Source: Spirochaetota bacterium (GTDB taxonomy: Bacteria > Spirochaetota > Spirochaetia > Treponematales > UBA12059). Taken from it: a stretch of 64,000 bases of DNA. Below the pieces are notes generated by a model. It was not told the origin of the DNA and did no database searches. It saw only the letters and a list, made by a program, of their open reading frames with translations. The position numbers and the translations under genes are program-made. Every line of letters begins with the position of its first letter. The stretch's first letter is position 1. Location: the NCBI GenBank assembly GCA_026398615.1, contig JAPLSN010000042.1, forward strand, positions 62,001 through 126,000, written 5' to 3'. This document shows, in pieces, positions 20,063-29,614 of the stretch.

Positions 20063-20284
20063 CTATTTGGTCTTCATGACGAAAACGCCATCCCAATCCT
20101 CCGGAGGCGGATCGCCTTCGTAATGTTCACATCGTTCCAGGTATTTCTTGGACGGGCCATCGTTCTGATCGAACGTCAGGGCTTCGATGAATTTGGCCTT
20201 GGCTTCGGAAAATTTCATCAGCTTGTAGAGTTTCCTGCCTTCGGCGAAAAGGTCGAGCACTTTCTGCTTTTCGGGCGTGATCAT
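20063..20284 (-). CDS. small TPR-like protein resembling the C-terminal tail of spirochaete adenylate/guanylate cyclases
   Basis: 73 aa: LYKLMKFSEAKAKFIEALTFDQNDGPSKKYLERCEHYEGDPPPEDWDGVFVMKTK; GPSKxYLERC...PPPEDWDGVF.MKTK motif; start trimmed. Confidence 0.65.
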   Translation of the reverse strand: MITPEKQKVLDLFAEGRKLYKLMKFSEAKAKFIEALTFDQNDGPSKKYLERCEHYEGDPPPEDWDGVFVMKTK

Positions 20285-20437
20285 GATCGCTCCTTTTTCA
20301 ATGCGCCCCGTACGAAAGCCGCATTCCTTTGGAACTCGTGCGTCACACGCACGGCAAACCCCGCATCCCTGCATTGTCACGGGAATTCGGAAAGCAAGGG
20401 ATGGTGAACAAAACGGATCCAGCCCGGGCTTCCCGAT

Positions 20438-21133
20438 CTATTTCAAGTGTTCCTTGACCTTCTTCTTGATGACGTGGATGGTGGTTTCAGCCCGTTTCAG
20501 CTCATCGGCTTCCTTGCGAAGGGATTCCACCCGTCGTTCCAGCTCCGACAGCTTTTCAAGTGAAGCGAGGGAACCGGTTTGTACCTGCCCGATGAACGCC
20601 GCCCCGAATTCGGATCCGGCATTCCTGGTCGCTTCGACCATCCCCAAGATCGGCAAGCGGAGGGATTTGATGAAATCGGTAACCTCGTCGACGAGTCGTT
20701 CGAACACCTGAAGACGCGTTTCCCTCTTTTCCAGCTGGTGGATCAAGTCCCTGGTGCGGAGTATCGCGCGGATGCGGGCAAGGACTTCGGAAAAATTGAA
20801 CGGCTTGGTGATGTAGTCATCGGCGCCGAGTTCGAGCCCTTCGACCTTGTCACGCACGTCATCCAGGGCCGAAAACATGATGATGGGGATTTCCGAAAAC
20901 TCCCGGTATTCTTCCTTGGTTTTCAGGATGCTCGTCACTTCCCAGCCCGACAGCTTGGGCATGACGTTGTCCAGGAGAACCAGGTCAGGCTTGAATTGCC
21001 TGATTGCGTCAAGGGCTTCGAATCCGTTCTCCGCCATTTCCACTTCGAACCCGAGCTTCGAAAGCATGACTTCGAAAAATTCGAGATTGATCTGTTCGTC
21101 ATCTACTATGAGGATTCGTTTCTTCGATGTCAT
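20438..21133 (-). CDS. response regulator (REC domain with C-terminal coiled coil)
   Basis: ILIVDDEQINLEFFEVML, LLDNVMP, IMFSALDD, GADDYITKPFNFSEVLARI; C-terminus heptad-like; start trimmed. Confidence 0.88.
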   Translation of the reverse strand: MTSKKRILIVDDEQINLEFFEVMLSKLGFEVEMAENGFEALDAIRQFKPDLVLLDNVMPKLSGWEVTSILKTKEEYREFSEIPIIMFSALDDVRDKVEGLELGADDYITKPFNFSEVLARIRAILRTRDLIHQLEKRETRLQVFERLVDEVTDFIKSLRLPILGMVEATRNAGSEFGAAFIGQVQTGSLASLEKLSELERRVESLRKEADELKRAETTIHVIKKKVKEHLK

Positions 21134-21156
21134 ACACTTCCCTGCGGCCGGTTCTT

Positions 21157-22773
21157 CTAGTTTCCATTTTTCCATCGAAGCCGCCCTCTTGTCAACCGTA
21201 AACTGAGCCGTCCGAGGAGCAGCACGACGAGGACGATCGGACCTATCCAAGCCGCGATCCTCCTGGTCATGACGCGAATCGCCCGTCCGGAGCGAGGGGC
21301 GATCTCGAGATTGACCGTGAGGATGCCGGAGGCGAAAGGCGGCAATTTCCCGCGTATGATCCCGTTCGGGTCGATATGGGCGGTGATGCCGGTATTGGCG
21401 TCGCGAAGCACCGGCAAACCGGTTTCCGCGGCCCTGAAACATGACATTGCCAGGTGCTGGTATTCGCACGAGCTTGAATGGGACCACGAATCATCGGTGA
21501 GAACGATGAAAAAATCGGCTCCCTTGTCTGCGAATGCGTCGAACAAGCCGGGAAACGAATCCTCGAAGCAGATAGGAGCCGCAAAACGGATAGCCGCGCT
21601 CCGGTCGACCGGGAGATCGAACAGGGTCAGGGTGGTTCCCGGAGTCCATGCGGTGCCGATGCGGGTTTCAAGGACTTCGGCAAAGCCCGGAAAGCGTTCG
21701 CGCAGCGGGACTCGCTCTGCGAAAGGGACGAGCCGGATCTTGTCGTAACGGCCGACCAATCCTCCCTTTCCGAACAGCCTGGCACTGTTGAAATTTTTCC
21801 GCAAACCCCCGCCATCCGCTTCAGCCGTGCCGTTCCCGAAAAGCACGAAAGTCCCGGATCGTTCCAGGAAAGTCCACAATTCGGCCACGGATTCGTAGAC
21901 CTCGCGATCCGAACGGAGCTTGAGGTGCCATTCGACCGGCGGCACGACGGCGGTTTCATGCCATACGATGAGGTCCGGTGAGTCATCCAGCGCCCGTTCG
22001 CTCAAGCCAATCAAGTCCCGCATCGCTTTTTGATAATCCGGAGGACCGGACTGTCGGTGACGGATGTCGGGCTGGATCAGGTCAACCCTGATGACGGCCG
22101 AAGGATCGGCATGCGGTGTGGGAAGCATGCCCGCCAACCCAACCATGAGCACGATCACCATCGGTGCAGTGAACGCCGCCGATGCAGTTCGCTTCACTCC
22201 AGCTTCGACACGATGGAGCAGGGCACGGGCTATGAGAGCGTTGACCGCGACGATCGCCAGGCTGACCGAAGCGACGCCTCCCCAGGAAGCGAGACGAAGG
22301 GCACCGGCCGAACGATAGAGCGCATAGCCGGGCGATCCGTACGAATCCGCCAGGGGTCCCAGGGATCGCAATGCGTCGAAGGACAGCCATACGGCCGACC
22401 ATGCAAGCCATGCGGGCGCTCGGAGCAATTTCACGGTACATGAGGCAGCCGCGAAGAGGAGCGCGTAATGCAGACTGGAAGCAATTTCGACGAAAAGAAG
22501 TGCGAGCGGATGGTAGTCAGCGAGCCAGTAGCCGGTACCCATGCGCGAAAGGAAGCCGAACAGGATGCCTGCGATTGCCGATGGCGCCATGTCCAGGCGA
22601 AAGACGAGCAGGAAAAGCGGGACCAACGCGATCCACGACAGGAACCCAGCGCCCATGGGCAACAGCGGATTCGGGAAGGAAAAAAACAACAGGATGCTGG
22701 AAGTGACGACCGCGAGCCAGGAAATCGATCGTACCTGTGGACGGCAAGCGGGCTGAGGCCCTCGCCGTGTCAT
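21157..22773 (-). CDS. lnt: apolipoprotein N-acyltransferase
   Basis: N-terminal TM region; LIVWHETAVV, KIRLVPFAERVP, PICFEDSFPGLF, DDSWSHSSSCEYQHLAMSCFRAAETG; start trimmed to overlap the HU stop. Confidence 0.9.
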   Translation of the reverse strand: MTRRGPQPACRPQVRSISWLAVVTSSILLFFSFPNPLLPMGAGFLSWIALVPLFLLVFRLDMAPSAIAGILFGFLSRMGTGYWLADYHPLALLFVEIASSLHYALLFAAASCTVKLLRAPAWLAWSAVWLSFDALRSLGPLADSYGSPGYALYRSAGALRLASWGGVASVSLAIVAVNALIARALLHRVEAGVKRTASAAFTAPMVIVLMVGLAGMLPTPHADPSAVIRVDLIQPDIRHRQSGPPDYQKAMRDLIGLSERALDDSPDLIVWHETAVVPPVEWHLKLRSDREVYESVAELWTFLERSGTFVLFGNGTAEADGGGLRKNFNSARLFGKGGLVGRYDKIRLVPFAERVPLRERFPGFAEVLETRIGTAWTPGTTLTLFDLPVDRSAAIRFAAPICFEDSFPGLFDAFADKGADFFIVLTDDSWSHSSSCEYQHLAMSCFRAAETGLPVLRDANTGITAHIDPNGIIRGKLPPFASGILTVNLEIAPRSGRAIRVMTRRIAAWIGPIVLVVLLLGRLSLRLTRGRLRWKNGN

Positions 22774-23087
22774 TCGGGGGTGGCTGGCGTTTTTTTCAGA
22801 TCCCAGGCCGAAGTCTTGAGCTCCCGGCCCGGGCGGAATGCCGCGACGCCATGGTCTTCGACGCTGACGGGCTCGCCTGTCTTGGGGTTCCTGGCCCGTT
22901 TGCGGCCTTTCCGGAAGCGGATTTCGAAGGTTCCGAATCCCCGCAGCTCCACCGTCTTGCCGCCAAGGATGGAGTCCTTGATCTCCTCGATGAGTCCATC
23001 GATGAGCAGGTGTATATCCTTGCGGTTGAGATGGAGTTTTTCGTACAAGGCGTCGATGATCTCGGCCTTCGTCACTTTTCCGCTCAC
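22770..23087 (-). CDS. HU/IHF family DNA-binding protein
   Basis: VTKAEIIDALYEKLHLNRKDIHLLIDGLIEEIKDSILGGKTVELRGFGTFEIRFRKGRKRARNPKTGE. Confidence 0.95.
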   Translation of the reverse strand: MSGKVTKAEIIDALYEKLHLNRKDIHLLIDGLIEEIKDSILGGKTVELRGFGTFEIRFRKGRKRARNPKTGEPVSVEDHGVAAFRPGRELKTSAWDLKKTPATPE

Positions 23088-23318
23088 GGCTGGTCTCCGT
23101 ACGAATCCGAAAGCCTTCCGGATCCAATGATGCGGCAGATGCTTTCAGGCGCCTTGATGGTTCTGCGCCGCACGCGGCTGACCGTTACGTACGGTCACGT
23201 CGCGCATATCGATTCACCGTTTTCCGAGCGCCGACCGGAACCGGCTTGAATCGAAATACGGGTCGGAAGCTTGGGCGCGCCGGGGAATCGGTATCTTGCC
23301 GATGCGCGCATTTCATGT

Positions 23319-23600
23319 CTACGCGAGGAGCGTGTTGACGAGATGCTGCAGCCTGGATTTCTTGCGGGCGGCCGCGTTTTTCTTCACGATGCCCTTCCGG
23401 GCAGCAGTGTCGATTTCCTTGATCATGGTTTTCAAGGTCTCGTCGGCCTTGGCCTTGTTTTTTTCGAGGACGGCGGAAAGGACTTTCTTTGCCGCACCAC
23501 GGATGCCGGTTTTGATTTTCTTGTTCTGGATCCGACGCTTTTCATCCTGCGTATGACGTTTTTCAGCGGAATGAAACTGCTTGACGACGGTACTAGCCAC
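23319..23600 (-). CDS. rpsT: 30S ribosomal protein S20
   Basis: SAEKRHTQDEKRRIQNKKIKTGIRGAAKKVLSAVLEKNKAKADETLKTMIKEIDTAARKGIVKKNAAARKKSRLQHLVN. Confidence 0.95.
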   Translation of the reverse strand: MASTVVKQFHSAEKRHTQDEKRRIQNKKIKTGIRGAAKKVLSAVLEKNKAKADETLKTMIKEIDTAARKGIVKKNAAARKKSRLQHLVNTLLA

Positions 23601-23741
23601 TAGGTTATCCCTCCATGTGAACCAAACGATGATAACGTATGTTCAAACATCGAATCCGGAAACATGATTGCCGGAGCCGTTGTAGTGCCCGAACGAGCCT
23701 GTGAAACCCGTACATGGGGTATCCCGGCCTTAAGTCATGAT

Positions 23742-23770
23742 ACCGTATCAGGATACCACCGGGATGTCAA
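23742..23770 (-). promoter_or_regulatory. candidate sigma-70 promoter upstream of rpsT
   Basis: Minus strand TTGACA, 17-nt spacer, TACGGT. Confidence 0.4.
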
Positions 23771-23799
23771 GCCGACGGAACCGCACGGGCGCACGACGG

Positions 23800-24408
23800 T
23801 CAGAGGAACAGGTCGTACTTCCTTGTCCGGTTCTTTTTCGCTTCGTCATCGAATCCCAGGTTGAACCGTTTTTCGGCGCCGACGGTGGACGGCGGGCCGT
23901 GTCCTGGCAAAAGTATTGTATCGTCGGCGAGGTTCAGGATTTTCTGCGAAATGGAGCGCCGGAGCAGCGCGTTGCCGTATTTGCTGATCGTCGAACCGAT
24001 CAAACCAGCCTGCAGGGTATCCCCGGTGAATACCAGCTTGCCGATCCTGAAAGCCAGGGAATCCGACGAATGGCCGGGCACCGACAGGACTTCGGCATCC
24101 AGTCCCCTGCACAAGTCGAAGCGATCGCCGTCGCGCACGACCGTGCTCGGGAAATCGCAGATCATGGCCTTGCTCGCGTAGATGCGGGCTTCGTAGATCT
24201 TCATGAGCGTGGCGATCCCGCGGATGTGGTGCTTGTGGTTGTGGGTGACGAGCACGGTTCGGACATAGTAGCCGTTTTTCTCGATGAAGCGGAGCAGGTT
24301 GACGGTGAATTCCGCGGGATCGACCAGGATGGCGTCGCCAGTCTCGTCGCAACCGAGCAGGAACACGTTGGATGAACCGTACGGGGAATATTGGAAATAC
24401 AGCTTCAT
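23800..24408 (-). CDS. metallo-beta-lactamase-fold hydrolase (glyoxalase II-like)
   Basis: VTHNHKHHIRG, VPGHSSDSLAF, FTGDTLQAG, LLPGHGPPSTVG; lacks the canonical THxHxDH spacing (HNHKHH). Confidence 0.85.
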   Translation of the reverse strand: MKLYFQYSPYGSSNVFLLGCDETGDAILVDPAEFTVNLLRFIEKNGYYVRTVLVTHNHKHHIRGIATLMKIYEARIYASKAMICDFPSTVVRDGDRFDLCRGLDAEVLSVPGHSSDSLAFRIGKLVFTGDTLQAGLIGSTISKYGNALLRRSISQKILNLADDTILLPGHGPPSTVGAEKRFNLGFDDEAKKNRTRKYDLFL

Positions 24409-25004
24409 AGATAGGCCTGGTCGACGTTCCTGATGGCTTCCTGGGTGTTGGAAAACTTGAAGGAAACGTCCTTCTCGAGATCGAAGAGGAAATATGCCCG
24501 TTTCACGTCACAATCCCTGAATTCGGTTCGCGTCACCTCGGACCTGATGAACCTCGAATTGTACAGGTTCGAGCTGTTGAAGGTGCATTCCTCGATCCTG
24601 GCACCGTTGAAGTTGTTGTGGACCAGTTCGGAATTTTCGAAGGCGCAATCGGTGAACGCGCAGCCGGCGAACGAGCAGAACTGGATGTCCGACTTGGAGA
24701 AGTCGCAGGACTGGAGGATTGAAAAATCCAGGAAACACATCCTGAAGGTCGACCCGGTAAACGCGATGTTCCTGAGCGTGGAACCCATGAAGGAACATCC
24801 GTAGAACGCGCGGGCGGAAAGGTCCTGTCCGACTATTTCAAGTCCCGCGAGGTTGAGATCCTTGACATTGGTCGTCGAGAGGAGTATCTCGGAAATCCCG
24901 GCCGCCGCGACGCGCGGATCGGCCATGTGCCGGGCGCAACGGTCGAATCCAGATACCGAATTGCGGTCGCAGTCGCGCTCGACGCATGCGTTGAATGGGA
25001 ACAT
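24405..25004 (-). CDS. pentapeptide-repeat protein
   Basis: Repeated A(D/N)LxF-like units: LNLAGLEIVGQDLSARAFYGCSFMGSTLRNIAFTGSTFRMCFLDFSILQSCDFSKSDIQFCSFAGCAFTDCAFENSEL. Confidence 0.85.
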   Translation of the reverse strand: MFPFNACVERDCDRNSVSGFDRCARHMADPRVAAAGISEILLSTTNVKDLNLAGLEIVGQDLSARAFYGCSFMGSTLRNIAFTGSTFRMCFLDFSILQSCDFSKSDIQFCSFAGCAFTDCAFENSELVHNNFNGARIEECTFNSSNLYNSRFIRSEVTRTEFRDCDVKRAYFLFDLEKDVSFKFSNTQEAIRNVDQAYL

Positions 25005-25080
25005 GCGAGAAGATTAGCCCAAACCAGCCGTCAACGCAAGCTTGACGACCAACCGTCCGGGCGCCGGCTGGATGCATCTT

Positions 25081-25527
25081 TCAGGCGAGCATGCGTGACA
25101 GGACTTCCGGATCCAGCCTGAATTCGCAGCCCCTTCCCTGGAGAAAATGATGGATCCCGAGGAGATGGATGGACAGGTCCGAAAGGACAAGGCGTTCCCC
25201 GGTTTCCGTATCGCTCACTTCCATCGAATTCTTGTGGAAAGCGCCGTCCCCGAACGGGCAGGGCAGAAGACCCCGCGCGTCGCCCGTGCATACGAGCTTG
25301 CGACCGACCGTGACCGGTTCGCCGAGCCCGCGCGACCCGGTTTCGCGGTACTCTGCGAGCCTTGCGGCGACCTTTTCGAAGTCGAGATCCAGGCGCCGGA
25401 ATTCTTCCTCGTCGGCCTGGACGATGTCGGCGATCGTGCGGTCATCGGAACCGAAGAATCCTCCCGCCGTGATGATCCCGGGTCTCATCCGCTCCCGCGC
25501 GTTCTTTTCCGCTCCCGTGTTCTTCAT
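25081..25527 (-). CDS. conserved hypothetical protein
   Basis: 148-aa ORF in operon-like position downstream of nqrF; no family recognised. Confidence 0.55.
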   Translation of the reverse strand: MKNTGAEKNARERMRPGIITAGGFFGSDDRTIADIVQADEEEFRRLDLDFEKVAARLAEYRETGSRGLGEPVTVGRKLVCTGDARGLLPCPFGDGAFHKNSMEVSDTETGERLVLSDLSIHLLGIHHFLQGRGCEFRLDPEVLSRMLA

Positions 25528-25606
25528 CGATACACCTCTTGCTGATCGCGATCGTCAGCCGCCTCGGTCCGCCCGGAATCGCCTCGAAGTCCCGGTGCCG
25601 CCGGCC

Positions 25607-26728
25607 TCAGGCGAACTTGTCGTAGAAGATATCCCTGGGGTCGATGCCGTTCTTCGTCATGACCTTGATGCAGGCATCGATCATGCCGGGGCTTCCGCAG
25701 AGATATCCTTCGCGCGGTTTTCCGGCACTTATCTTCGCGCTGAGATGGCTGTCGAGCACGTTCGTGATGAGCCCGATCTCGCCGTTCCATCCTTCCTCAG
25801 GTTTCGGCTCCGAGAGCGCCGGGACGAAATGGAAGCGGGGCCATTCCTTTTCGAGCTTCCTGAGCTCGTCGAGGTAGAACATGTCCCGCGTGCTCCTCGC
25901 GCCGAAGAAGAACCAGATTTCCTTCCCGGGAAACGAATCCCTGGCGCGCATGTCGTTGAACATGCTCTTGAATGGAGCCATGCCGGATCCCCCCGCGACG
26001 CATACCATCGTGGAGGGCGTGTCGTGGACCTGGAAATCTCCGAACGGCCCTATGAGCTGCACGACGTCGCCGGTCTTCATGAACTTGTGCACCCAGGTCG
26101 TGGCGATCCCGCCGGGTACCAGCCTGACCAGCAGCTCGACGTTCCCGGGATCCCCGGGAACGGAAGACATCGAATACGCGCGTTGCACGCTTTCTGTGAT
26201 GTCGCCATATTTCGGCACGGCCAGCTGTACGTACTGCCCCGGCATGAAGTCGATCGACGACGGGTTCCTGAGGTCGAAACGGACTTCCTTGATGTCGTAG
26301 GTGAGGTCGCGCACGCGCCCGACCGAGGCTTCGAAGCGCTTTATCGAGAACAGCGATTCCGGGATCTCGATCTCGATATCCTTCTTGACCTTGATCTGGC
26401 AGGCGAGGCGGATCTTCCGGCTCACTTCCTCCGCCGAGATGTAGGGCGTTTCGGTCGGGAGGTAGGGGCCGACGTCGCTTGTGACGACGCACTTGCATGC
26501 GCCGCACGAACCGCGGCCGCCGCACGCGGACGGCAGGAAAATCTCCTCGCCCGCGAGCGTTCCCAGGAGGGGGGAGCCGCCGCGGACCGGCAGTTTCTTC
26601 TTTCCCCCGTTGATCGTCACGTTTACCGTGCCGTAATCGTTCAGCTTCCCGTCCAGCAGCGAGATGACGAGCGCGAGGAAGGCGGAGAAGCCGGCTGTGG
26701 CCAGGGGGCCGACCAGGATGGGATGCAT
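25607..26728 (-). CDS. nqrF: Na+-translocating NADH:quinone oxidoreductase subunit F
   Basis: CGGRGSCGACKCVV plant-type 2Fe-2S ligands, QRAYSMSSVPGDPG, VAGGSGMAPFKSM, YLCGSPGMIDAC. Confidence 0.92.
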   Translation of the reverse strand: MHPILVGPLATAGFSAFLALVISLLDGKLNDYGTVNVTINGGKKKLPVRGGSPLLGTLAGEEIFLPSACGGRGSCGACKCVVTSDVGPYLPTETPYISAEEVSRKIRLACQIKVKKDIEIEIPESLFSIKRFEASVGRVRDLTYDIKEVRFDLRNPSSIDFMPGQYVQLAVPKYGDITESVQRAYSMSSVPGDPGNVELLVRLVPGGIATTWVHKFMKTGDVVQLIGPFGDFQVHDTPSTMVCVAGGSGMAPFKSMFNDMRARDSFPGKEIWFFFGARSTRDMFYLDELRKLEKEWPRFHFVPALSEPKPEEGWNGEIGLITNVLDSHLSAKISAGKPREGYLCGSPGMIDACIKVMTKNGIDPRDIFYDKFA

Positions 26729-26738
26729 CGCTGACCCC

Positions 26739-27338
26739 TTACTGGACGGCGATCATGCCGGAAAAGCCGATGAAGGCCATGGCCATGAACCCGATGACGA
26801 TGAGCGTGATACCGGTCCCCTTGAGTCCCGCGGGCACCGGGTTGTTCTCGATGCGCTTGCGGATGGCTGCGAGGAGCATGATCGCGAGCCACCAGCCGGC
26901 GCCGGCGCCGAAACCGAAGGCAACGGCCTGCAGGAAGCCGTAATTGCGGATCTGCATGAAAAGCACCGCGCCGAGCACCGCGCAGTTCACTGTGATGAGC
27001 GGAAGGAAGATGCCCAGCGACAGGTAGAGCGAGGGGGAATACCGGTCGATGACCATCTCGAGCATCTGGACGACTGCGGCGATGACGATGATGAAGATGA
27101 TGAAGGAGAGGTACTCGATCCCGAGCGGGATGACCAGGTACTGCAGCACCGTCCAGCATATGGCGCAGCAGATGCCGATGACGAGTGTAACGGCGAGCCC
27201 CAGGCCGAAGGAGCTTTTCCATTCCTTGGAGATCGCGATGAACGAGCAGGTTCCGAGGAAATTCGACAGGAGGATGTTGCTCGTCAGGATCGAGGCGAAG
27301 AACAGGACGATCGGGTTGATGTCCGAAAACGCGGGCAC
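26739..27338 (-). CDS. nqrE: NQR/RNF membrane subunit E (RnfA-like)
   Basis: LFFASILTSNILLSNFLGTCSFIAIS, ITVNCAVLGAVLFMQIRNY. Confidence 0.93.
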   Translation of the reverse strand: MPAFSDINPIVLFFASILTSNILLSNFLGTCSFIAISKEWKSSFGLGLAVTLVIGICCAICWTVLQYLVIPLGIEYLSFIIFIIVIAAVVQMLEMVIDRYSPSLYLSLGIFLPLITVNCAVLGAVLFMQIRNYGFLQAVAFGFGAGAGWWLAIMLLAAIRKRIENNPVPAGLKGTGITLIVIGFMAMAFIGFSGMIAVQ

Positions 27339-27348
27339 TGGATCCTCC

Positions 27349-27987
27349 TTATCGTGCGGCCGAGGGGGCTTGCCGCGGCTGCTTCCAAGCGGCCTTGCGT
27401 ATACCCAGGGACTTGGCCCACCAGGCGACGAGGGCGACCAGGAAGAACGCGCTGGGCGGCATGATCATGATGGTCATCGGAACGAAATTCGCGGGGGCGA
27501 CGCGGAGACCGAGCAGGGTCCCGAAGCCGAGGAGCTCCCGGACCACGGCGATCCCGACGAGTATGGCCGTGTATCCGAGTCCGTTGGCCAGGCCGTCGAT
27601 GAAGGACGCGACCGGCTTGTTGGCGGCAGCAAAGGCTTCGGCGCGCCCCATGAGGATGCAGTTGGTGATGATGAGCCCGACGTAGGGACCCAGTTGCTTC
27701 GAGGCTTCCGGCAGGTATGCCCTGAGGATGATGTCGACGATGATGACGTAGAACGAGATGACGAGCACCTGCATGATCATCCGCACCTTGCGCGGGATGA
27801 AATCCTTCATCAGCGAGAGGTTCCAGCTCGCGAAAGCCGTCGAGAAGGTCACGCCCATCGTCATGATGAAGGTATTGCGGAGCGAATTGGTGACGGCGAG
27901 GGTGGAGCAGATCCCGAGCACCTGGAAGAGGATCGGGTTGTTTGACCACAGGCCGTCCCTGATGATCGTCGAGTACTTGCCGCTCAT
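27349..27987 (-). CDS. nqrD: NQR/RNF membrane subunit D (RnfE-like)
   Basis: RDGLWSNNPILFQVLGICSTLAVTNSLRNTFIMTMGVTF, LIITNCILMGRAEAFA. Confidence 0.93.
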   Translation of the reverse strand: MSGKYSTIIRDGLWSNNPILFQVLGICSTLAVTNSLRNTFIMTMGVTFSTAFASWNLSLMKDFIPRKVRMIMQVLVISFYVIIVDIILRAYLPEASKQLGPYVGLIITNCILMGRAEAFAAANKPVASFIDGLANGLGYTAILVGIAVVRELLGFGTLLGLRVAPANFVPMTIMIMPPSAFFLVALVAWWAKSLGIRKAAWKQPRQAPSAAR

Positions 27988-28604
27988 TGGACGCCTCCCG
28001 GGAGTTTCCTGAGCTTCGCGATGCCGGAGTTGACGATGGCTTCCATGGCCTGGCTCGTCCTGCTTGCGCCGGTGATGCCGTCCAGCCTGGAATTTTCCGG
28101 GTCGGCGTCGCCGGTCCCCGCAGCCTCGGCCCCGGATGTGATAGATATTCCCTCAGGTCCGATGAGTTCACCGCGGAATTGCCGCTTGAACCATTGCTCA
28201 TCGATGCGGCCCCCGAGTCCGGGAGTTTCGTTCTGGCTCAGAACCTGTATGCCGTCGAGCCGGCTGGAATCCATGTCCATCGCCAGCATGATCTCGATGG
28301 TGCCCCAGAGGCCGGGGCCGGATACGAGCGCCGCGAGATGCCTTTCGCCATCGATGGCGGTCGAATAATATCGGTCGCTGCCTTCGCCCGAAACCGAAAG
28401 CCGCTCCGCATAGATGGTTTCGGCGTCCGTCCGGGCGGCATAGCCGATTCCCAGGGCGTCGAGCACGGCGCTCTGGGCGGCGAATCGCCGATTGGCTTCG
28501 ACACGGTCCTTGGTGAGTTCATTCGCGACCGCGAGCAGGGCCACGAAGAATGCGCAGACAAAAAAGGTGAACAGCACGACGTAGACCGTGGAATCCCTTT
28601 TCAT
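27984..28604 (-). CDS. nqrC: NQR subunit C (covalent FMN subunit, FMN-binding domain)
   Basis: N-terminal TM; NETPGLGGRI; flavinylation motif DGITGASRTS; start trimmed to MKRDSTVYVVLFTF. Confidence 0.9.
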   Translation of the reverse strand: MKRDSTVYVVLFTFFVCAFFVALLAVANELTKDRVEANRRFAAQSAVLDALGIGYAARTDAETIYAERLSVSGEGSDRYYSTAIDGERHLAALVSGPGLWGTIEIMLAMDMDSSRLDGIQVLSQNETPGLGGRIDEQWFKRQFRGELIGPEGISITSGAEAAGTGDADPENSRLDGITGASRTSQAMEAIVNSGIAKLRKLPGGVQ

Positions 28605-29536
28605 TTCGCCGCCTCCCCGGCCGGTTTCGCGGCGGCCCTTTTCGGTCCGACCAGTTCGTCGATCAGGCTTGCGAAGGTGTTGCCGATGAAAACCGCGAAG
28701 CTCGTGCCCTCGGGGAAGACGCTGAAGGTCCGGATGACGATCGCGCAGATTCCGATGAGGGTTCCGTACACGAACTGGGCCGCTTTCTTCTTCGGTGCGC
28801 TGACCGGGTCGGTTCCCATGAACACGGCCACGAAGAGGAAACTGCCGGAGAGGAGGCTTTCGACGGGGAGGGCTCCGGGAATCCCGGCCAGCCTGAGCGC
28901 GAGCGCGAGAAGCGATCCGGCCGCCAGCTCGGAGAGGATGATGCGCCAGCTCGCGGTTTTGCTCGCCACGAGGTAGATACCGGCGGCAAGGATGAGAAGA
29001 ACCGGGCTTTCGCCGATGGCTCCCGTGCGCAGTCCGAGGAGCAAGTCGGGGATGCTGGTCTGTCCTCCGGAACGCAGGATGCCAAGCGGGGTGGCGCCGG
29101 AATACGCGTCGAGCCTGCCGAAAAGGCTCCCGGCCGCCGTCCCGAAGGTTCCGAAGGGAACATAGGAACGGTTGAGGATCGTCGCGAAGGAGATGTAGAC
29201 GAACAGGCGCCCGGCGATCGCGGGGTTGAAGACGTTCCGTCCGAATCCCCCGAACACGGCCTTGGCCATGAAGACCCCGAACGCGGATCCGATCGCGACG
29301 ATCCACAGGGGGGCGGCCGGCGGCAGGGAGAGGGCGAAGAGCGCCGAGGTGACGAGGACGGCCTCGCTGACTTTTCCGGAACGTTTTCGCTCGAACAGCC
29401 ACTCGACCAGGATCCCGACGGCGAAGGAAACGACGACGACGAACAGCGCGCGCAAACCGTACATCCACAGCGACATGAGGAATATCGGGGCGATCGCGAT
29501 CAGGACACGTCGCATCATCGCTTGTTTCTGGAACAC
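28601..29536 (-). CDS. nqrB: NQR subunit B (RnfD-like, covalent FMN)
   Basis: GGFGRNVFNPAIAGRLF, flavinylation motif SGATPL, FMGTDPVSAPKKK; 311 aa. Confidence 0.9.
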   Translation of the reverse strand: MFQKQAMMRRVLIAIAPIFLMSLWMYGLRALFVVVVSFAVGILVEWLFERKRSGKVSEAVLVTSALFALSLPPAAPLWIVAIGSAFGVFMAKAVFGGFGRNVFNPAIAGRLFVYISFATILNRSYVPFGTFGTAAGSLFGRLDAYSGATPLGILRSGGQTSIPDLLLGLRTGAIGESPVLLILAAGIYLVASKTASWRIILSELAAGSLLALALRLAGIPGALPVESLLSGSFLFVAVFMGTDPVSAPKKKAAQFVYGTLIGICAIVIRTFSVFPEGTSFAVFIGNTFASLIDELVGPKRAAAKPAGEAAK

Positions 29537-29614
29537 CGCATACTCCTTGCTGATCCGGTTTTACGGCCGGATCCCGGATCCGGCACGAGCGTTGATCCTA
29601 CCTGAAAGCGAAGG

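Noticed and set aside
22774-23127. N-terminal extension of the lnt ORF
   Set aside because: Overlaps HU in another frame and is Arg-rich nonsense; real Lnt start set at 22773.
23179-23197. TGACCGT-TACGT-ACGGTCA hairpin between rpsT and HU as a terminator
   Set aside because: No T-tract on either strand; could be an operator, but there is no further support.
28605-29468. Upstream part of the nqrC-frame ORF (27984-29468)
   Set aside because: Overlaps nqrB out of frame; NqrC begins at MKRDSTVYVV.
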